DNA from: Variovorax beijingensis
Lineage (GTDB): Bacteria; Pseudomonadota; Gammaproteobacteria; Burkholderiales; Burkholderiaceae_C
Direction: 5' to 3'
Assembly: GCF_003951285.1 (NCBI RefSeq)
Contig: NZ_RXFQ01000006.1
Span: 186,001-250,000, forward strand
Length of the DNA stretch: 64,000 nucleotides
In this document: one piece after another, positions 17,026 through 26,206 of the stretch
Numbering within the stretch: the first letter of the stretch is position 1
Layout: every line of letters begins with the position of its first letter
Position numbers and translations under genes: made by a program
Notes under the pieces: generated by a model
Told to the model about the DNA's origin: nothing
Databases searched by the model: none
What the model saw: the letters and a program-made list of their open reading frames with translations, nothing else

Positions 17026-18081
17026 ATGACCAATGCAGAGTTCGCCGACGCGCAGGTGCTCAGCGATGCCTCGCCCGCACTCGACGACGCCTGGGTGCGC
17101 GAGCTCGCGCGCGAGCATTACGGCATCGACGGCGAGATGAAGCCACTGACCGGCGAGCGCGACCGCAACTACCGGCTCGAGCGCGCCGCCGACGGTGCCC
17201 GCTTCATGCTGAAGATCTCGCACCCGGCCGAGACTGCGCTGGTCGCCGACTTCCAGACCAAGGCCCTGCTGCATCTCGCGGCCACCGACCCGGGCCTGCC
17301 GGTGCAGCGCATCGTGCCGACGCGAGGCGGCGCCGCCTCTTTCGTGTGCGACCCGGGCGACGGCCTGCCGCGCGTGGTGCGCCTCTTCAGCTACCTCCCC
17401 GGCCTGCCGCTGCCCGAGGCGCCGCGCACGCCGCTGCAGCAGCAGAACATCGCGCGCATGCTGGCCCGGCTCGACCTCGCGCTCGCCGGCTTCGACCACC
17501 CGGCCGGCGAGCTGCCGCTGCCCTGGGACCTGCAGCGCGCCGACGGCGTGCGCGGCCTGCTCGCGCACATCGCCGAGCCCGAGCGCCGCGCGCTGGCCGC
17601 CGCCGCGCTCGACCGCTTCGAGCGCGATGCCAAGCCCGTGCTGCGCACGCTGCCCGCGCAGCCGATCCACAACGACTTCAACATCTACAACCTGCTGGTC
17701 GACCCGGCCGACACCGACCGCATCGCCGCGATCCTCGACTTCGGCGACATGGTGCGCGCACCGTGCATCAACGACCTCGCCGTGGCCGCCGCCTACCAGG
17801 CCGGCACCGACGGCGATCCGCTCGCGGCCATCGTGCCGCTGGTCGCCGCGTACCACGCGGTGCGGCCGCTGTCGCCGGCCGAGGCCGGCGTGCTGTTCGA
17901 CCTGATCACGGCGCGGCTCGTGATGGTGGTGGCCATCAGCGGCTGGCGCGCCGCGCGCTATCCCGAGAACGCGCCCTACCTGCTGCGCAACAACCCGCTG
18001 TCGTGGGCGCGGCTGCAGGCCTGCGAGCGCGTCGGCAGCGCCGCCGCGACGGCCGCCTTCCGCCGCGCGCTGAATCTCTGA
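17026..18081 (+). CDS. APH-fold phosphotransferase, hydroxylysine-kinase-like
   Basis: This 351-residue kinase has the aminoglycoside-phosphotransferase fold. The catalytic loop reads PIHNDFNIYN with D217 as catalytic base and N222 as metal ligand; the DFG-like motif is ILDFGDM with D238; the ATP-binding lysine is in ARFMLKISHP near residue 63. The family phosphorylates small hydroxyl compounds such as homoserine, choline and hydroxylysine. The next gene, 10 bp downstream, is a class III enzyme of the phospho-lyase subgroup; human HYKK and PHYKPL form the same enzyme pair for hydroxylysine. Phosphorylation of an amino alcohol is therefore inferred. Confidence 0.78.
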   Translation: MTNAEFADAQVLSDASPALDDAWVRELAREHYGIDGEMKPLTGERDRNYRLERAADGARFMLKISHPAETALVADFQTKALLHLAATDPGLPVQRIVPTRGGAASFVCDPGDGLPRVVRLFSYLPGLPLPEAPRTPLQQQNIARMLARLDLALAGFDHPAGELPLPWDLQRADGVRGLLAHIAEPERRALAAAALDRFERDAKPVLRTLPAQPIHNDFNIYNLLVDPADTDRIAAILDFGDMVRAPCINDLAVAAAYQAGTDGDPLAAIVPLVAAYHAVRPLSPAEAGVLFDLITARLVMVVAISGWRAARYPENAPYLLRNNPLSWARLQACERVGSAAATAAFRRALNL

Positions 18082-18091
18082 GAGACTGCCC

Positions 18092-19375
18092 ATGACCACC
18101 CTCGCCCCTTCGATCCAGGCCCTCGTCGAGCGCCGCGCGCGCGTGCTCGGCCCGGCCTACCGCCTGTTCTACGAAACGCCGCTGCACCCGGTGCGCGGCG
18201 AAGGCGTGTGGCTGTACGACGCCGAGGGCCGGCCCCATCTCGACGCCTACAACAACGTCGCTTCGGTCGGCCATTGCCACCCGCACGTGGTCGAGGCCAT
18301 CGCGCGCCAGGCCGGCGTGCTCAACACCCACACGCGCTACCTGCACGAAGGCGTGCTCGACTACGCCGAGCGGCTGCTCGCCACCATGCCGGGCGAACTC
18401 GCGCATGCGATGTTCACCTGCACCGGCAGCGAGGCCAACGACCTCGCGATGCGCATCGCACGCGCGCACACCAAGGCCGAGGGGCTGATCGTCACGCGCT
18501 TCGCGTACCACGGCGTCACCGCGTCGATCGCCGAGGCCTCGCCCTCGCTGGGCAAGTTCGTGCAGCTCGGCGATGCGGTGCGCACCGTGCCGGCGCCCGA
18601 CAGCTACCGCATCGCGCCCGGCGAACTGGGCCGCGCGTTCGCGAACGGCGTGCGCGCGGCCATCGCCGACCTCAAGGAGCATGGCATGCGCCCGGCCGCG
18701 CTGATGGTCGACACGGTGTTCTCGAGCGACGGCATCTTCACCGACCCGCCCGGCTTCATGGCCGAGGCGGTGGAGGCGGTGCGCGAGGCCGGCGGCCTCT
18801 TCATCGCCGACGAAGTGCAGCCCGGCCTCGGCCGCACCGGCGATGCGTTCTGGGGTTTCCAGCGGCACGGCGTGGTGCCCGACATCGTCACCATGGGCAA
18901 GCCGCTGGGTGCCGGCCATCCGCTGGCCGGCCTCGCGGTGCGCCCCGGGGTGCTGGCCGCCTTCGGCCGCGAGTGCCGCTACTTCAACACCTTCGGTGGC
19001 AACCCGGTCTCGATGGCCGCGGGCATGGCGGTGCTCGACGTGGTCGAGCGCGAAGGGCTGATGGCCCATGCGCAGCGCGTCGGCAGTTACCTGCGTGCGC
19101 AGATCGCGAAGCTCGCCGAGCGCCACAGCTTGATCGGCGACGTGCGCGGCGCGGGCCTGTTCGTGGGCGTGGAGCTCGTCACCGACCGCCGCACCCGAAC
19201 GCCCGCCACCGCGGAAACCGCGCGCATCGTCAACGGCCTGCGCGAGCGGCAGGTGCTGCTGAGCGCCACCGGCGAGCACGCCAGCACGCTCAAGATCCGT
19301 CCGCCGCTGGTGTTTACCGAAGCCCATGCCGACTTGCTGGCCGAGACGCTCGGCCAGGTGCTGGCCGGCCTCTGA
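18092..19375 (+). CDS. Class III aminotransferase-fold enzyme, probable O-phospho-amine phospho-lyase
   Basis: This 427-residue PLP enzyme resembles human ETNPPL and PHYKPL, which remove ammonia and phosphate from phosphoethanolamine or 5-phosphohydroxylysine to leave an aldehyde. The shared features are YNNVASVGHCHPHVVEA near residue 50, NTHTRYLHEGVLDYAERL near residue 75 and TGSEANDLAMR near residue 111. The Schiff-base lysine is K270 in TMGKPLGAGHP. Plain transaminases usually lack the NNVA.VGHCHP and NT.(S/T)R(Y/F)LH blocks. The adjacent kinase would supply the phosphorylated substrate. Ordinary transaminase activity remains possible. Confidence 0.78.
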   Translation: MTTLAPSIQALVERRARVLGPAYRLFYETPLHPVRGEGVWLYDAEGRPHLDAYNNVASVGHCHPHVVEAIARQAGVLNTHTRYLHEGVLDYAERLLATMPGELAHAMFTCTGSEANDLAMRIARAHTKAEGLIVTRFAYHGVTASIAEASPSLGKFVQLGDAVRTVPAPDSYRIAPGELGRAFANGVRAAIADLKEHGMRPAALMVDTVFSSDGIFTDPPGFMAEAVEAVREAGGLFIADEVQPGLGRTGDAFWGFQRHGVVPDIVTMGKPLGAGHPLAGLAVRPGVLAAFGRECRYFNTFGGNPVSMAAGMAVLDVVEREGLMAHAQRVGSYLRAQIAKLAERHSLIGDVRGAGLFVGVELVTDRRTRTPATAETARIVNGLRERQVLLSATGEHASTLKIRPPLVFTEAHADLLAETLGQVLAGL

Positions 19376-19455
19376 CCGATCGCCTCTTCGCCACTGCGCA
19401 TGGCGCCCCTCGCCGCCTTGCGCCAGAATCGTTCGCCCCCACGACCCTTGCCACC

Positions 19456-20661
19456 ATGAACATCGTCGACTCCTTTGCCGCCCACGCCTCCCGCTTCGTC
19501 GATATCCGGCGCGACATCCACGCCCATCCCGAGCTCGGCTTCGAGGAGCACCGCACCTCCGAAAAGGTGGCGGGCCTGCTCGCCGAATGGGGCATCGAGG
19601 TGCACCGCGGCATTGCCGGCACCGGCCTGGTCGGCGTGCTGCGCAAGGGCACCGGCACGCGCACCATCGGCCTGCGCGCCGACATGGATGCGCTGCCGCT
19701 GCACGAGGCCAACGAGTTCGCCCACAAGTCCACGCATGCCGGCCGCATGCACGCCTGCGGCCACGACGGCCACACCACCATGCTGCTGGCCGCCGCCTGG
19801 CACCTGTCGCAGCAGGGCCCGGGTGACTTCGACGGCACCGTGCATTTCATCTTCCAGCCCGCCGAGGAGATGGGCAAGGCCGGCGCCAGGAAGATGATCC
19901 AGGACGGCCTGTTCGAGCGCTTTCCGTGCGACGCGGTCTTTGCGCTGCACAACTTTCCCGTCGGCGACGTGGGCCGCTTCGCGCTCAACGAAGGCGCGCT
20001 GATGGCCTCGAGCAACACCTACAGGATCACCATGCACGGGCGCGGCACGCACGCCTCGATGCCGCACACCGGCATCGACCCGGTGGCCGCGGTGGTCACG
20101 CTCGCGCAGCAGCTGCAGACCATCGTGCCGCGCACCATTCCGAGCACCGAGCGCGCCCTGCTCGCGGTCACGCAGCTGCAGGGCTCGGATGCGCCCAACG
20201 TGATTCCCGACGTGGCCACGGTCGGCGGCACCATCCGCACCTTCTCCATCGAGGCCATCGACAAGATCGAGGCGCGGCTGCGCGAAGTGGCCGCCGGCGT
20301 GGCCGCGGCGCACGGCTGCACGGCCGAGGTCTTCTTCAACCGCTCCTCGCCGCCGGTGGTCAATCACGTGGCCGAGGCGCGCTTTGCCGCCAGCGTGATG
20401 CGCGAAGTGGTGGGCGACGGCATGGTCACCGACAACTTCCCCGCCGTGATGGGCGCCGAGGACTTCGCCCACATGCTGCTCGCGCGGCCCGGCTGCTATG
20501 CGTTCCTCGGCAATGGCGACGGCGACCACCGGCTCGATGGCCACGGGCCCGGCCCTTGCATCATCCACAACACCTCGTTCGACTTCAACGACGAGATCAT
20601 TCCGATCGGCGCCAGCTACTTCGTGAAGCTGGTGCAGCGCTGGCTGCCGTCGGGTGCCTGA
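19456..20661 (+). CDS. M20-family amidohydrolase (hippurate/N-acyl-amino-acid hydrolase type)
   Basis: This 401-residue dizinc enzyme cleaves the amide bond of N-acyl amino acids or similar compounds. Metal and catalytic residues appear in LRADMDALPL near residue 76, HACGHDGHTTMLL near residue 100, QPAEEMGKAGA near residue 136 and the late histidine in IIHNTSFDFNDE. The frame is open far upstream, but the ATG at 19456 precedes the conserved RRDIHAHPELGFEE, so I chose it. It lies 80 bp after the phospho-lyase gene and could supply amines from N-acylated precursors. Confidence 0.88.
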   Translation: MNIVDSFAAHASRFVDIRRDIHAHPELGFEEHRTSEKVAGLLAEWGIEVHRGIAGTGLVGVLRKGTGTRTIGLRADMDALPLHEANEFAHKSTHAGRMHACGHDGHTTMLLAAAWHLSQQGPGDFDGTVHFIFQPAEEMGKAGARKMIQDGLFERFPCDAVFALHNFPVGDVGRFALNEGALMASSNTYRITMHGRGTHASMPHTGIDPVAAVVTLAQQLQTIVPRTIPSTERALLAVTQLQGSDAPNVIPDVATVGGTIRTFSIEAIDKIEARLREVAAGVAAAHGCTAEVFFNRSSPPVVNHVAEARFAASVMREVVGDGMVTDNFPAVMGAEDFAHMLLARPGCYAFLGNGDGDHRLDGHGPGPCIIHNTSFDFNDEIIPIGASYFVKLVQRWLPSGA

Positions 20662-20682
20662 ATTTTTCCACTGCCAACGACG

Positions 20683-21678
20683 ATGATGAAAGCGGCCACC
20701 CCGATGACCCCCACCCTGCTCACCCGGCGCTCGCTCGCTGCCCTTGCAGCCGCCACGGCGCTCGGCGCCTTCACGCCCGTGCACGCGCAGCAGCGCGTGA
20801 TCCACATCGTCGTGCCCTTCGGCACCGGCGCGGTGCAGGACACCGTGGCGCGCGCCTTCAACGCCGAGCTGGGCGCGGCGCTCAACGCCAGCGCCATCGT
20901 CGAGAACCGCGCGGGCGCGGGCGGCACGGTGGGCGCGGCCGTCGTGGCCAAGGCGCCGCCGGACGGCAACACGCTGGTGCTCGCGGCCGCGAGCCACAAC
21001 ATCGCGGGCTTCCTGTACAGCAAGCTCTCCTACGACCCGCTGAAGGATTTCGTGGGCGTGGCCAGCATCGGCAACGCAGGCTATGTGCTGGCGGTGGCGA
21101 GCGGGCTCAACGTGTCGAGCACGGCCGACTTCATCAAGGAGGTCAAGGCCAACCCGGGCAAGTACAACTACGCCTCGGCCGGCAACGGCAGCGCCACGCA
21201 CCTGGCGATGGCGTCGTTCCTTGCCAAGGCCGGGCTGCAGATGACGCACATCCCGACCAAGTCCACCGGCGAGGCGGTCAACGAGGTGCTCGCGGGCCGC
21301 GTGCAGGCGGTGATCTCGTCGAGCATCGGCGTGATGGGCTTCCAGGCCGATCCGCGCATGAAGCTGCTCGCCTCCACGGGCCAGGCGCGCAGCCCGTTCC
21401 TGCCGAACCTGCCGACGGTGGCCGAGAGCGGCCTGCCGGGCTACGCCTTCGATTCATGGATCGGCCTGCTCGCGCCGGCCGGCACGCCCAAGGCCGAGGT
21501 CGAGCGCCTCAACGCGACCACCAACAAGGTGCTGTCCGATCCGGCGATCCAGGAGCGCTTCAAGCGCCTGGGCGTGGAGCCGCGCACGCAGAGCGCCGAA
21601 GAGTTCCAGAAGCTGCTGCGCGCGGACTGGGATGCGATGGGGGCTGTGGTGAAGGCTTCGGGGGCGAAGATCGACTGA
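20683..21678 (+). CDS. Bug-type tripartite tricarboxylate transporter substrate-binding protein
   Basis: This 331-residue periplasmic protein belongs to the TctC/Bug family, which is greatly expanded in beta-proteobacteria. It has an N-terminal signal peptide ending near residue 35 (ALGAFTPVHAQQ), the IVVPFGTGAVQDTVAR ligand loop and the PDGNTLVLAA region. No TctA/TctB membrane genes are nearby, which is normal for these orphan receptors; they share membrane parts or act as sensors. It closes the catabolic cluster 21 bp after the amidohydrolase. Ligands are usually organic acids or amides. Confidence 0.88.
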   Translation: MMKAATPMTPTLLTRRSLAALAAATALGAFTPVHAQQRVIHIVVPFGTGAVQDTVARAFNAELGAALNASAIVENRAGAGGTVGAAVVAKAPPDGNTLVLAAASHNIAGFLYSKLSYDPLKDFVGVASIGNAGYVLAVASGLNVSSTADFIKEVKANPGKYNYASAGNGSATHLAMASFLAKAGLQMTHIPTKSTGEAVNEVLAGRVQAVISSSIGVMGFQADPRMKLLASTGQARSPFLPNLPTVAESGLPGYAFDSWIGLLAPAGTPKAEVERLNATTNKVLSDPAIQERFKRLGVEPRTQSAEEFQKLLRADWDAMGAVVKASGAKID

Positions 21679-21688
21679 TCTTGTGCTG

Positions 21689-21732
21689 TTGTTCTTGGCG
21701 CTCTTGTTCAGGGCGCCGTTGTTCGGGGCGCG
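21689..21732. repeat. Three imperfect tandem repeats (TTGTTCNNGGCGC)
   Basis: Three copies of a 13-14-bp unit start at 21689, 21704 and 21719, each TTGTTC followed by two variable bases and GGCGC, with a 15-bp period. They lie just after the Bug receptor stop. They have no obvious terminator structure. Their role is unknown. Confidence 0.55.
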
Positions 21733-21865
21733 TGCACAGGCCACCGGGTACTCCCCTCCGCGAATGTCCCCCGTCGGCGTGATCGCGCCCTGAATAACGC
21801 GTCCCGCCTTCGCCCCGAAATCACAGAAGAACCCGACCCGGAAGAGCGCCCACTCGACGCATATC

Positions 21866-21883
21866 TTGACGATATATCGTTAA
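21866..21883. promoter_or_regulatory. Operator candidate upstream of the hydroxyproline operon
   Basis: TTGACGATATATCGTTAA is an 18-bp inverted repeat with a perfect 12-bp core ACGATATATCGT at 21869-21880 and one mismatched pair outside it. It sits in a markedly A/T-rich patch (21862-21893), unlike its surroundings, about 50 bp upstream of the first gene of the operon. It probably combines promoter and operator; the GntR gene at 27782 is the natural candidate to bind it. Confidence 0.6.
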
Positions 21884-21931
21884 TATATTTAAAGTACGGG
21901 CCTTCCCCACCGCACATCCAGGAGCGCTCAC

Positions 21932-22846
21932 GTGACCCAACCCCGCTGGCAAGGCATCTTCCCCGCCATCACCACCAAGTTCCACGCCGACGAAAGCATC
22001 GATGCCGAGGGCACCGCCCGCCACATCGACTTCCAGATCCGCAACGGCATCCACGGCCTCGTGACCTGCGGCTCGCTCGGCGAAGCCAGCACGCTCACGC
22101 TCGAAGAAAAGCTGCAAGTCGCCAAGATCGCGCTGGAAGCCGCCGACGGCCGCATCCCGGTGCTGGCCAATGTGTCGGAAACCAGCACGCGCGAGGCGCT
22201 GCGCTACGTGGACGGGGCCAACCAGCTCGGCGTGGCCGGCTTCATGGTGATGCCCTCGGTGATCTACGTGGCCGACGCGCGCGAAGCCATGCTCAATGTG
22301 CGCACCATCGCCAACGCGGCCCAGAAGCCCGTCATGGTCTACAACAACCCGGTGGCCTACCGGGTGGACCTGAAGCCCGAGCACATGCTGGAGCTGGCGG
22401 ATTGCGAATGGATCGCGGCCATCAAGGAGAGTTCGGACGACATCCGCCGCATCACCGACCTGCGCAACACGGTGGGCGATCGCTACCAGCTGTTCCTGGG
22501 GGTGGACGACCTGGCCTACGAAGGCTTGGCGCTGGGCTGCGACGGCCTGCTGGCCGGGGTGGGCTGCGCGTTCCCGCGCGAGACGGTGGCGCTCTACGAC
22601 CTGATGAAGGCGGGCCGGTTCGCCGAAGCGCTGAAGCTCTACCAGTGGATGACGCCGATGCTGCACCTGGACGTGTCGACCAAGCTGGTGCAGAACCTCA
22701 AGCTGATCGACGTGCTGGTGGGCGTGGGCAGCGAGCACATGCGCCGCCCGCGGCTGCCGCTCATCGGCCAGGAGCGCGCGGCCATCGAGGCCATCGTGAA
22801 GAAGGCGCTGGCCACGCGGCCGGTGCAGTACCAGTCGGTCGTGTAA
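21932..22846 (+). CDS. DapA-family aldolase, probable pyrroline-4-hydroxy-2-carboxylate deaminase
   Basis: This 304-residue TIM-barrel lyase of the dihydrodipicolinate synthase family has Schiff-base lysine K165 in WIAAIKESSDD, tyrosine Y137 in VMVYNNPVAYR and the substrate loop VTCGSLGEAST. Beside an epimerase and a D-hydroxyproline dehydrogenase, the expected reaction is deamination of 1-pyrroline-4-hydroxy-2-carboxylate to 2-oxoglutarate semialdehyde (HypD/LhpC). The start is GTG at 21932 with AGGAG at 21920-21924. It opens the operon behind the palindrome at 21866-21883. Other DapA-family lyase roles cannot be excluded from sequence alone. Confidence 0.85.
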   Translation: MTQPRWQGIFPAITTKFHADESIDAEGTARHIDFQIRNGIHGLVTCGSLGEASTLTLEEKLQVAKIALEAADGRIPVLANVSETSTREALRYVDGANQLGVAGFMVMPSVIYVADAREAMLNVRTIANAAQKPVMVYNNPVAYRVDLKPEHMLELADCEWIAAIKESSDDIRRITDLRNTVGDRYQLFLGVDDLAYEGLALGCDGLLAGVGCAFPRETVALYDLMKAGRFAEALKLYQWMTPMLHLDVSTKLVQNLKLIDVLVGVGSEHMRRPRLPLIGQERAAIEAIVKKALATRPVQYQSVV

Positions 22847-22889
22847 TAGCGCTCTCACTCTTTTTCATCGTCCTTACCTGGGAACAAGC

Positions 22890-24029
22890 ATGAAGTCCAA
22901 AGAACACATGATTCCGTTTCTCGGCCTCGTGGCGGCCATCGCCATCGCAGGCCATGCGCATGCGCAGCAGGAGCAGGTCGTCAAGATCGGCCACAGCGGG
23001 CCGCTCTCGGGCCCCAATGCCTTCGCGGGCAAGGACAACGAAAACGGCGTGCGCCTGGCCATCGAGGAACTCAACGCGAGGAAGATCACGGCCGGCGGCA
23101 AGACGCTGAAGTTCGAGCTGGTGTCCGAAGACGACCAGTGCGATGCCAAGTCCGGCGTCAGCGTGGCGCAGAAGTTCGTGGACGACGGCGTCAAGTACGT
23201 CATGGGCCCGTACTGCTCGGGCGTGGCCATTCCGGCGTCGCGCATCTATGCCGATGGCGGCACCATGGTCTCCACCGTGGGCACCAACCCGAAGGTCACG
23301 CAGGGCGGCTACAGGAACCTCTACCGCATCATCGCGAGCGACAACCAGATCGGCTCCAGCATGGCGGTGTATGCGGCCAAGGTGCTCAAGGTGACGAAGG
23401 TGGGCGTGATCGACGACCGCACCGCCTTCGGCCAGGGCCTGGCGGAAGAGTTCACCAAGGAAGCGAAGAAGCAGGGCCTCACCATCGTGGGCCAGGAGTT
23501 CACCACCGACAAGGCCGTGGACTTCACCGCGATCCTCACCAACATGAAGGCCAAGGCGCCCGAAGCCATCTTCTTCGGCGGCTATGCGCCGCAGGCCGCA
23601 CCCATGGCGCGCCAGATGAAGCAGTTGGCCGTGCCCGGCAAGCTGCTGGGCGGCGACACCGTCTGCAGCCCGGCCACCGGCAAGCTCGGCGGCGATGCGG
23701 TCAACGACCTGGTGTTCTGCGCGCAGGGCGGCTCCATCCTCGAGAAGGCGCAGAGCGGCCCGGCCTTCAAGGCCAAGTTCAAGAAGCGCTTCAACGCCGA
23801 CGCCGATGCCTACGCCGCCTCGTACTACGACCAGCTGCTGTTCATCGGCGAGTCGATGCAGAAGGCCAACTCCATCGACCCCGACAAGGTGGGCGCCGAG
23901 CTCTACAAGACCACCTACAAAGGCGTGGCCGCCACCTACAGCTACGACGACAAGGGCAACATGAAGCAGGCGCCGATCACGGTGTTCACCTTCAAGAACG
24001 CCGCGCCCGTTCCCCTCGCGAGCTACTGA
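22890..24029 (+). CDS. LivK-like branched-chain-amino-acid-type ABC substrate-binding protein (orphan)
   Basis: This 379-residue periplasmic receptor has a signal peptide cleaved near residue 26 ([10 protein letters not shown]) and a type I periplasmic-binding fold with [20 protein letters not shown] at the start. Two cysteines, in DQCDAK and GPYCSG, probably form the disulfide seen in many LivK proteins. No Liv permease or ATPase genes are near it, so it must use a shared membrane complex. Its place inside the hydroxyproline operon makes hydroxyproline the likely ligand. Confidence 0.87.
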   Translation: MKSKEHMIPFLGLVAAIAIAGHAHAQQEQVVKIGHSGPLSGPNAFAGKDNENGVRLAIEELNARKITAGGKTLKFELVSEDDQCDAKSGVSVAQKFVDDGVKYVMGPYCSGVAIPASRIYADGGTMVSTVGTNPKVTQGGYRNLYRIIASDNQIGSSMAVYAAKVLKVTKVGVIDDRTAFGQGLAEEFTKEAKKQGLTIVGQEFTTDKAVDFTAILTNMKAKAPEAIFFGGYAPQAAPMARQMKQLAVPGKLLGGDTVCSPATGKLGGDAVNDLVFCAQGGSILEKAQSGPAFKAKFKKRFNADADAYAASYYDQLLFIGESMQKANSIDPDKVGAELYKTTYKGVAATYSYDDKGNMKQAPITVFTFKNAAPVPLASY

Positions 24030-24043
24030 ACCCGAGGAACGAC

Positions 24044-24982
24044 ATGCTGCAGCGCATCCAGGTCATCGATTCGCACACGGGCGGCGAGCCCACGCGGCTG
24101 GTCGTCGGCGGATTTCCCGACCTCGGCGGCGGCTCCATGGCCGAGCGCCGCGCGCTGCTGGCCGACCAGCACGACAAATGGCGCGCGGCCACGGTGCTCG
24201 AGCCGCGCGGCAGCGACGTGATCGTGGGTGCGCTCTTGTGCGAACCCGTGTCGAAGGATGCCGCAGCCGGCGTGGTCTTCTTCAACAACACCGGCTATCT
24301 CGGCATGTGCGGCCACGGCACCATCGGCCTGGTCGCGAGCCTCGCGCACATGGGGCGCATCGGCGCCGGCGAACACCGCATCGAGACGCCCGTGGGCACG
24401 GTCACGGCCACGCTGCATGCGGATGGTTCGGTCAGCGTGCGCAACGTGCCGGCCTACCGGCATCTGCACCAGGCGGCGGTGCAGCTGCCTGGCCATGGCA
24501 CCGTGCGCGGCGATGTGGCTTGGGGCGGCAACTGGTTCTTCCTTGTGAGCGAGCACGGCCAGCGCGTGGCCAGCGACAACCTCGCCGCGCTGACCGGCTA
24601 CACCGCCGCCTTGCGCCGCGCGCTCGCGGCGCAAGGCATCACGGGCGCCGAGGGTGCGGAGATCGATCACATCGAACTCTTTTCCGACGACAGCGAAGGC
24701 GCCGACAGCCGCAACTTCGTGCTGTGCCCCGGCAATGCCTACGACCGCTCGCCGTGCGGCACCGGCACCAGCGCCAAGATCGCCTGCCTCGCGGCCGACG
24801 GCAAGCTCGCGCCGGGCGAAGCGTGGACGCAGGCCAGCGTGATCGGCAGCCGCTTCGAGGCCAGCTACACGTTGGAAGACGGCAAGGTCATTCCGACGCT
24901 GCGCGGCCGCGCGCACATCAGCGCCGAAGCCACGCTGCTGATCGACGACAGCGACCCCTTCGGCTGGGGCATCAGAACGTGA
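24044..24982 (+). CDS. 4-Hydroxyproline 2-epimerase (proline racemase family)
   Basis: This 312-residue cytosolic enzyme inverts C2 of trans-4-hydroxy-L-proline to give the cis-D form, using two active-site thiols. Both are present: C89 in GMCGHGT and C238 in RSPCGTGT. Members with threonine in place of the first cysteine are dehydratases instead, so epimerase is favoured. The start ATG at 24044 follows GAGGAAC. It is the first catabolic step, with the three dehydrogenase subunits immediately downstream. Confidence 0.9.
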   Translation: MLQRIQVIDSHTGGEPTRLVVGGFPDLGGGSMAERRALLADQHDKWRAATVLEPRGSDVIVGALLCEPVSKDAAAGVVFFNNTGYLGMCGHGTIGLVASLAHMGRIGAGEHRIETPVGTVTATLHADGSVSVRNVPAYRHLHQAAVQLPGHGTVRGDVAWGGNWFFLVSEHGQRVASDNLAALTGYTAALRRALAAQGITGAEGAEIDHIELFSDDSEGADSRNFVLCPGNAYDRSPCGTGTSAKIACLAADGKLAPGEAWTQASVIGSRFEASYTLEDGKVIPTLRGRAHISAEATLLIDDSDPFGWGIRT

Positions 24983-25085
24983 GGCTCGCCCCCAGGCTTC
25001 GCGCACTTCGTGTCGCTTCTCCTCCCCCCTACCGGGGACAACACCTGCGGCCCGGCGAAGCCGGTTCCGCGGTGTTTCGCGAAGA
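24983..25085. repeat. Dispersed GC-rich intergenic repeat
   Basis: The 120-bp spacer between the epimerase and dehydrogenase genes holds a CCCCCAGGCTTCGCGCACTT head, a CCCCCCTACCGGGG centre and inverted arms GGCTTCGC (24995-25002) and GCGAAGCC (25055-25062). Parts resemble the reverse complement of the spacer at 36855-36934 (CACTTCGTGT and the C/G blocks). I recall such elements between genes in Comamonadaceae. It interrupts an otherwise tight operon and may form a hairpin in the transcript. Confidence 0.6.
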
Positions 25086-25102
25086 ACGCTAGGCCACACT
25101 TC

Positions 25103-26206
25103 ATGAACGCGGATGTGATCGTCATCGGCGCCGGCATCGTCGGTGCCGCCTGCGCGCATGCGCTGGCGCAGGCTGGCCGTCGCGTGCTGGTGCTCGATGC
25201 GCGCATCGGCGGCGCCACCGGCGCGGGCATGGGGCACCTGGTGGTGATGGACGACAACCCGGCCGAACTTGCGTTGAGCCGCCATTCGATTGCGCAGTGG
25301 CGCGCCCTGGCGCCGCGCATGGGCGAGGACTGCGCGTACCGCGCCTGCGGCACGCTCTGGATCGCCGCGAACCAAGACGAAATGGCCGAGGCCGAGCGCA
25401 AGCGGCAGCGGCTGCATGCACACGGCGTCGAAAGCCGCCTGCTCGATGCGCCTGCGCTCGCGCGCGCCGAGCCCGCACTGCGCAAGGGCCTTGCGGGCGC
25501 GCTCGAAGTGCCCGGCGACGGCATCCTCTATGCGCCGAACGCGGCGCGCTGGCTGCTCGCGCAGGGCGGCGCTTCGATCCGCGTCGAGCACGCGAAGGTC
25601 GATGCCATCGAAGACGACGGCACGCTGCGCCTCGCAGACCGCAGCCGCCGCAGCGCGCCGCAAATCGTGCTGGCCAGCGGCATCGAGGCCACGGCGCTGT
25701 GCCCCGAACTCCCGATCCGCCCCAAGAAGGGCCACCTGCTGATCACCGACCGCTACCCGGGCACGGTGCACCATCAGCTCGTCGAACTCGGCTATGTGAC
25801 GAGCGCACACCACAGCGACGGCGATTCGGTCGCCTTCAACGTGCAGCCGCGGCCCACGGGCCAGCTGCTGATCGGCTCCTCGCGCCAGTTCGGCACCACC
25901 GATCCGGCCGTCGAAGCGCCGATGCTCGCGCGCATGCTGCAGCGCGCGCTCGGCTACCTGCCGGGGCTTGCGGAGCTCAACGCGGTCCGCTCGTGGACTG
26001 GCATGCGCGCGGCCACGCCCGACGGGCTGCCGCTGCTGGGCAAGCACCCCTGGCGCGAGAAGCTCTGGCTCGCGGTCGGCCACGAAGGCCTGGGCGTGAC
26101 CACCGCGCCGGGCAGCGCGCACCTGCTCGCGGCGCTGATGACCGGCGCCGCACCCGGGTTCGACGCGGCGCCCTATGCGCCGCGCGGCTTGCTGGAGACG
26201 GCATGA
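25103..26206 (+). CDS. D-hydroxyproline dehydrogenase, FAD-binding beta subunit (DAO family)
   Basis: This 367-residue flavoprotein of the DadA/glycine-oxidase family has the dinucleotide fold at the extreme N-terminus (VIVIGAGIVGAACAHALAQ) and the C-terminal flavin motif AVGHEGLGVTTAP. It should oxidise cis-4-hydroxy-D-proline to 1-pyrroline-4-hydroxy-2-carboxylate. The stop overlaps the small iron-sulfur subunit by 4 bp, which in turn overlaps the alpha subunit, the arrangement of heteromeric HcnABC/LhpBEF-type dehydrogenases. The upstream spacer is a repeat element. Confidence 0.88.
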   Translation: MNADVIVIGAGIVGAACAHALAQAGRRVLVLDARIGGATGAGMGHLVVMDDNPAELALSRHSIAQWRALAPRMGEDCAYRACGTLWIAANQDEMAEAERKRQRLHAHGVESRLLDAPALARAEPALRKGLAGALEVPGDGILYAPNAARWLLAQGGASIRVEHAKVDAIEDDGTLRLADRSRRSAPQIVLASGIEATALCPELPIRPKKGHLLITDRYPGTVHHQLVELGYVTSAHHSDGDSVAFNVQPRPTGQLLIGSSRQFGTTDPAVEAPMLARMLQRALGYLPGLAELNAVRSWTGMRAATPDGLPLLGKHPWREKLWLAVGHEGLGVTTAPGSAHLLAALMTGAAPGFDAAPYAPRGLLETA

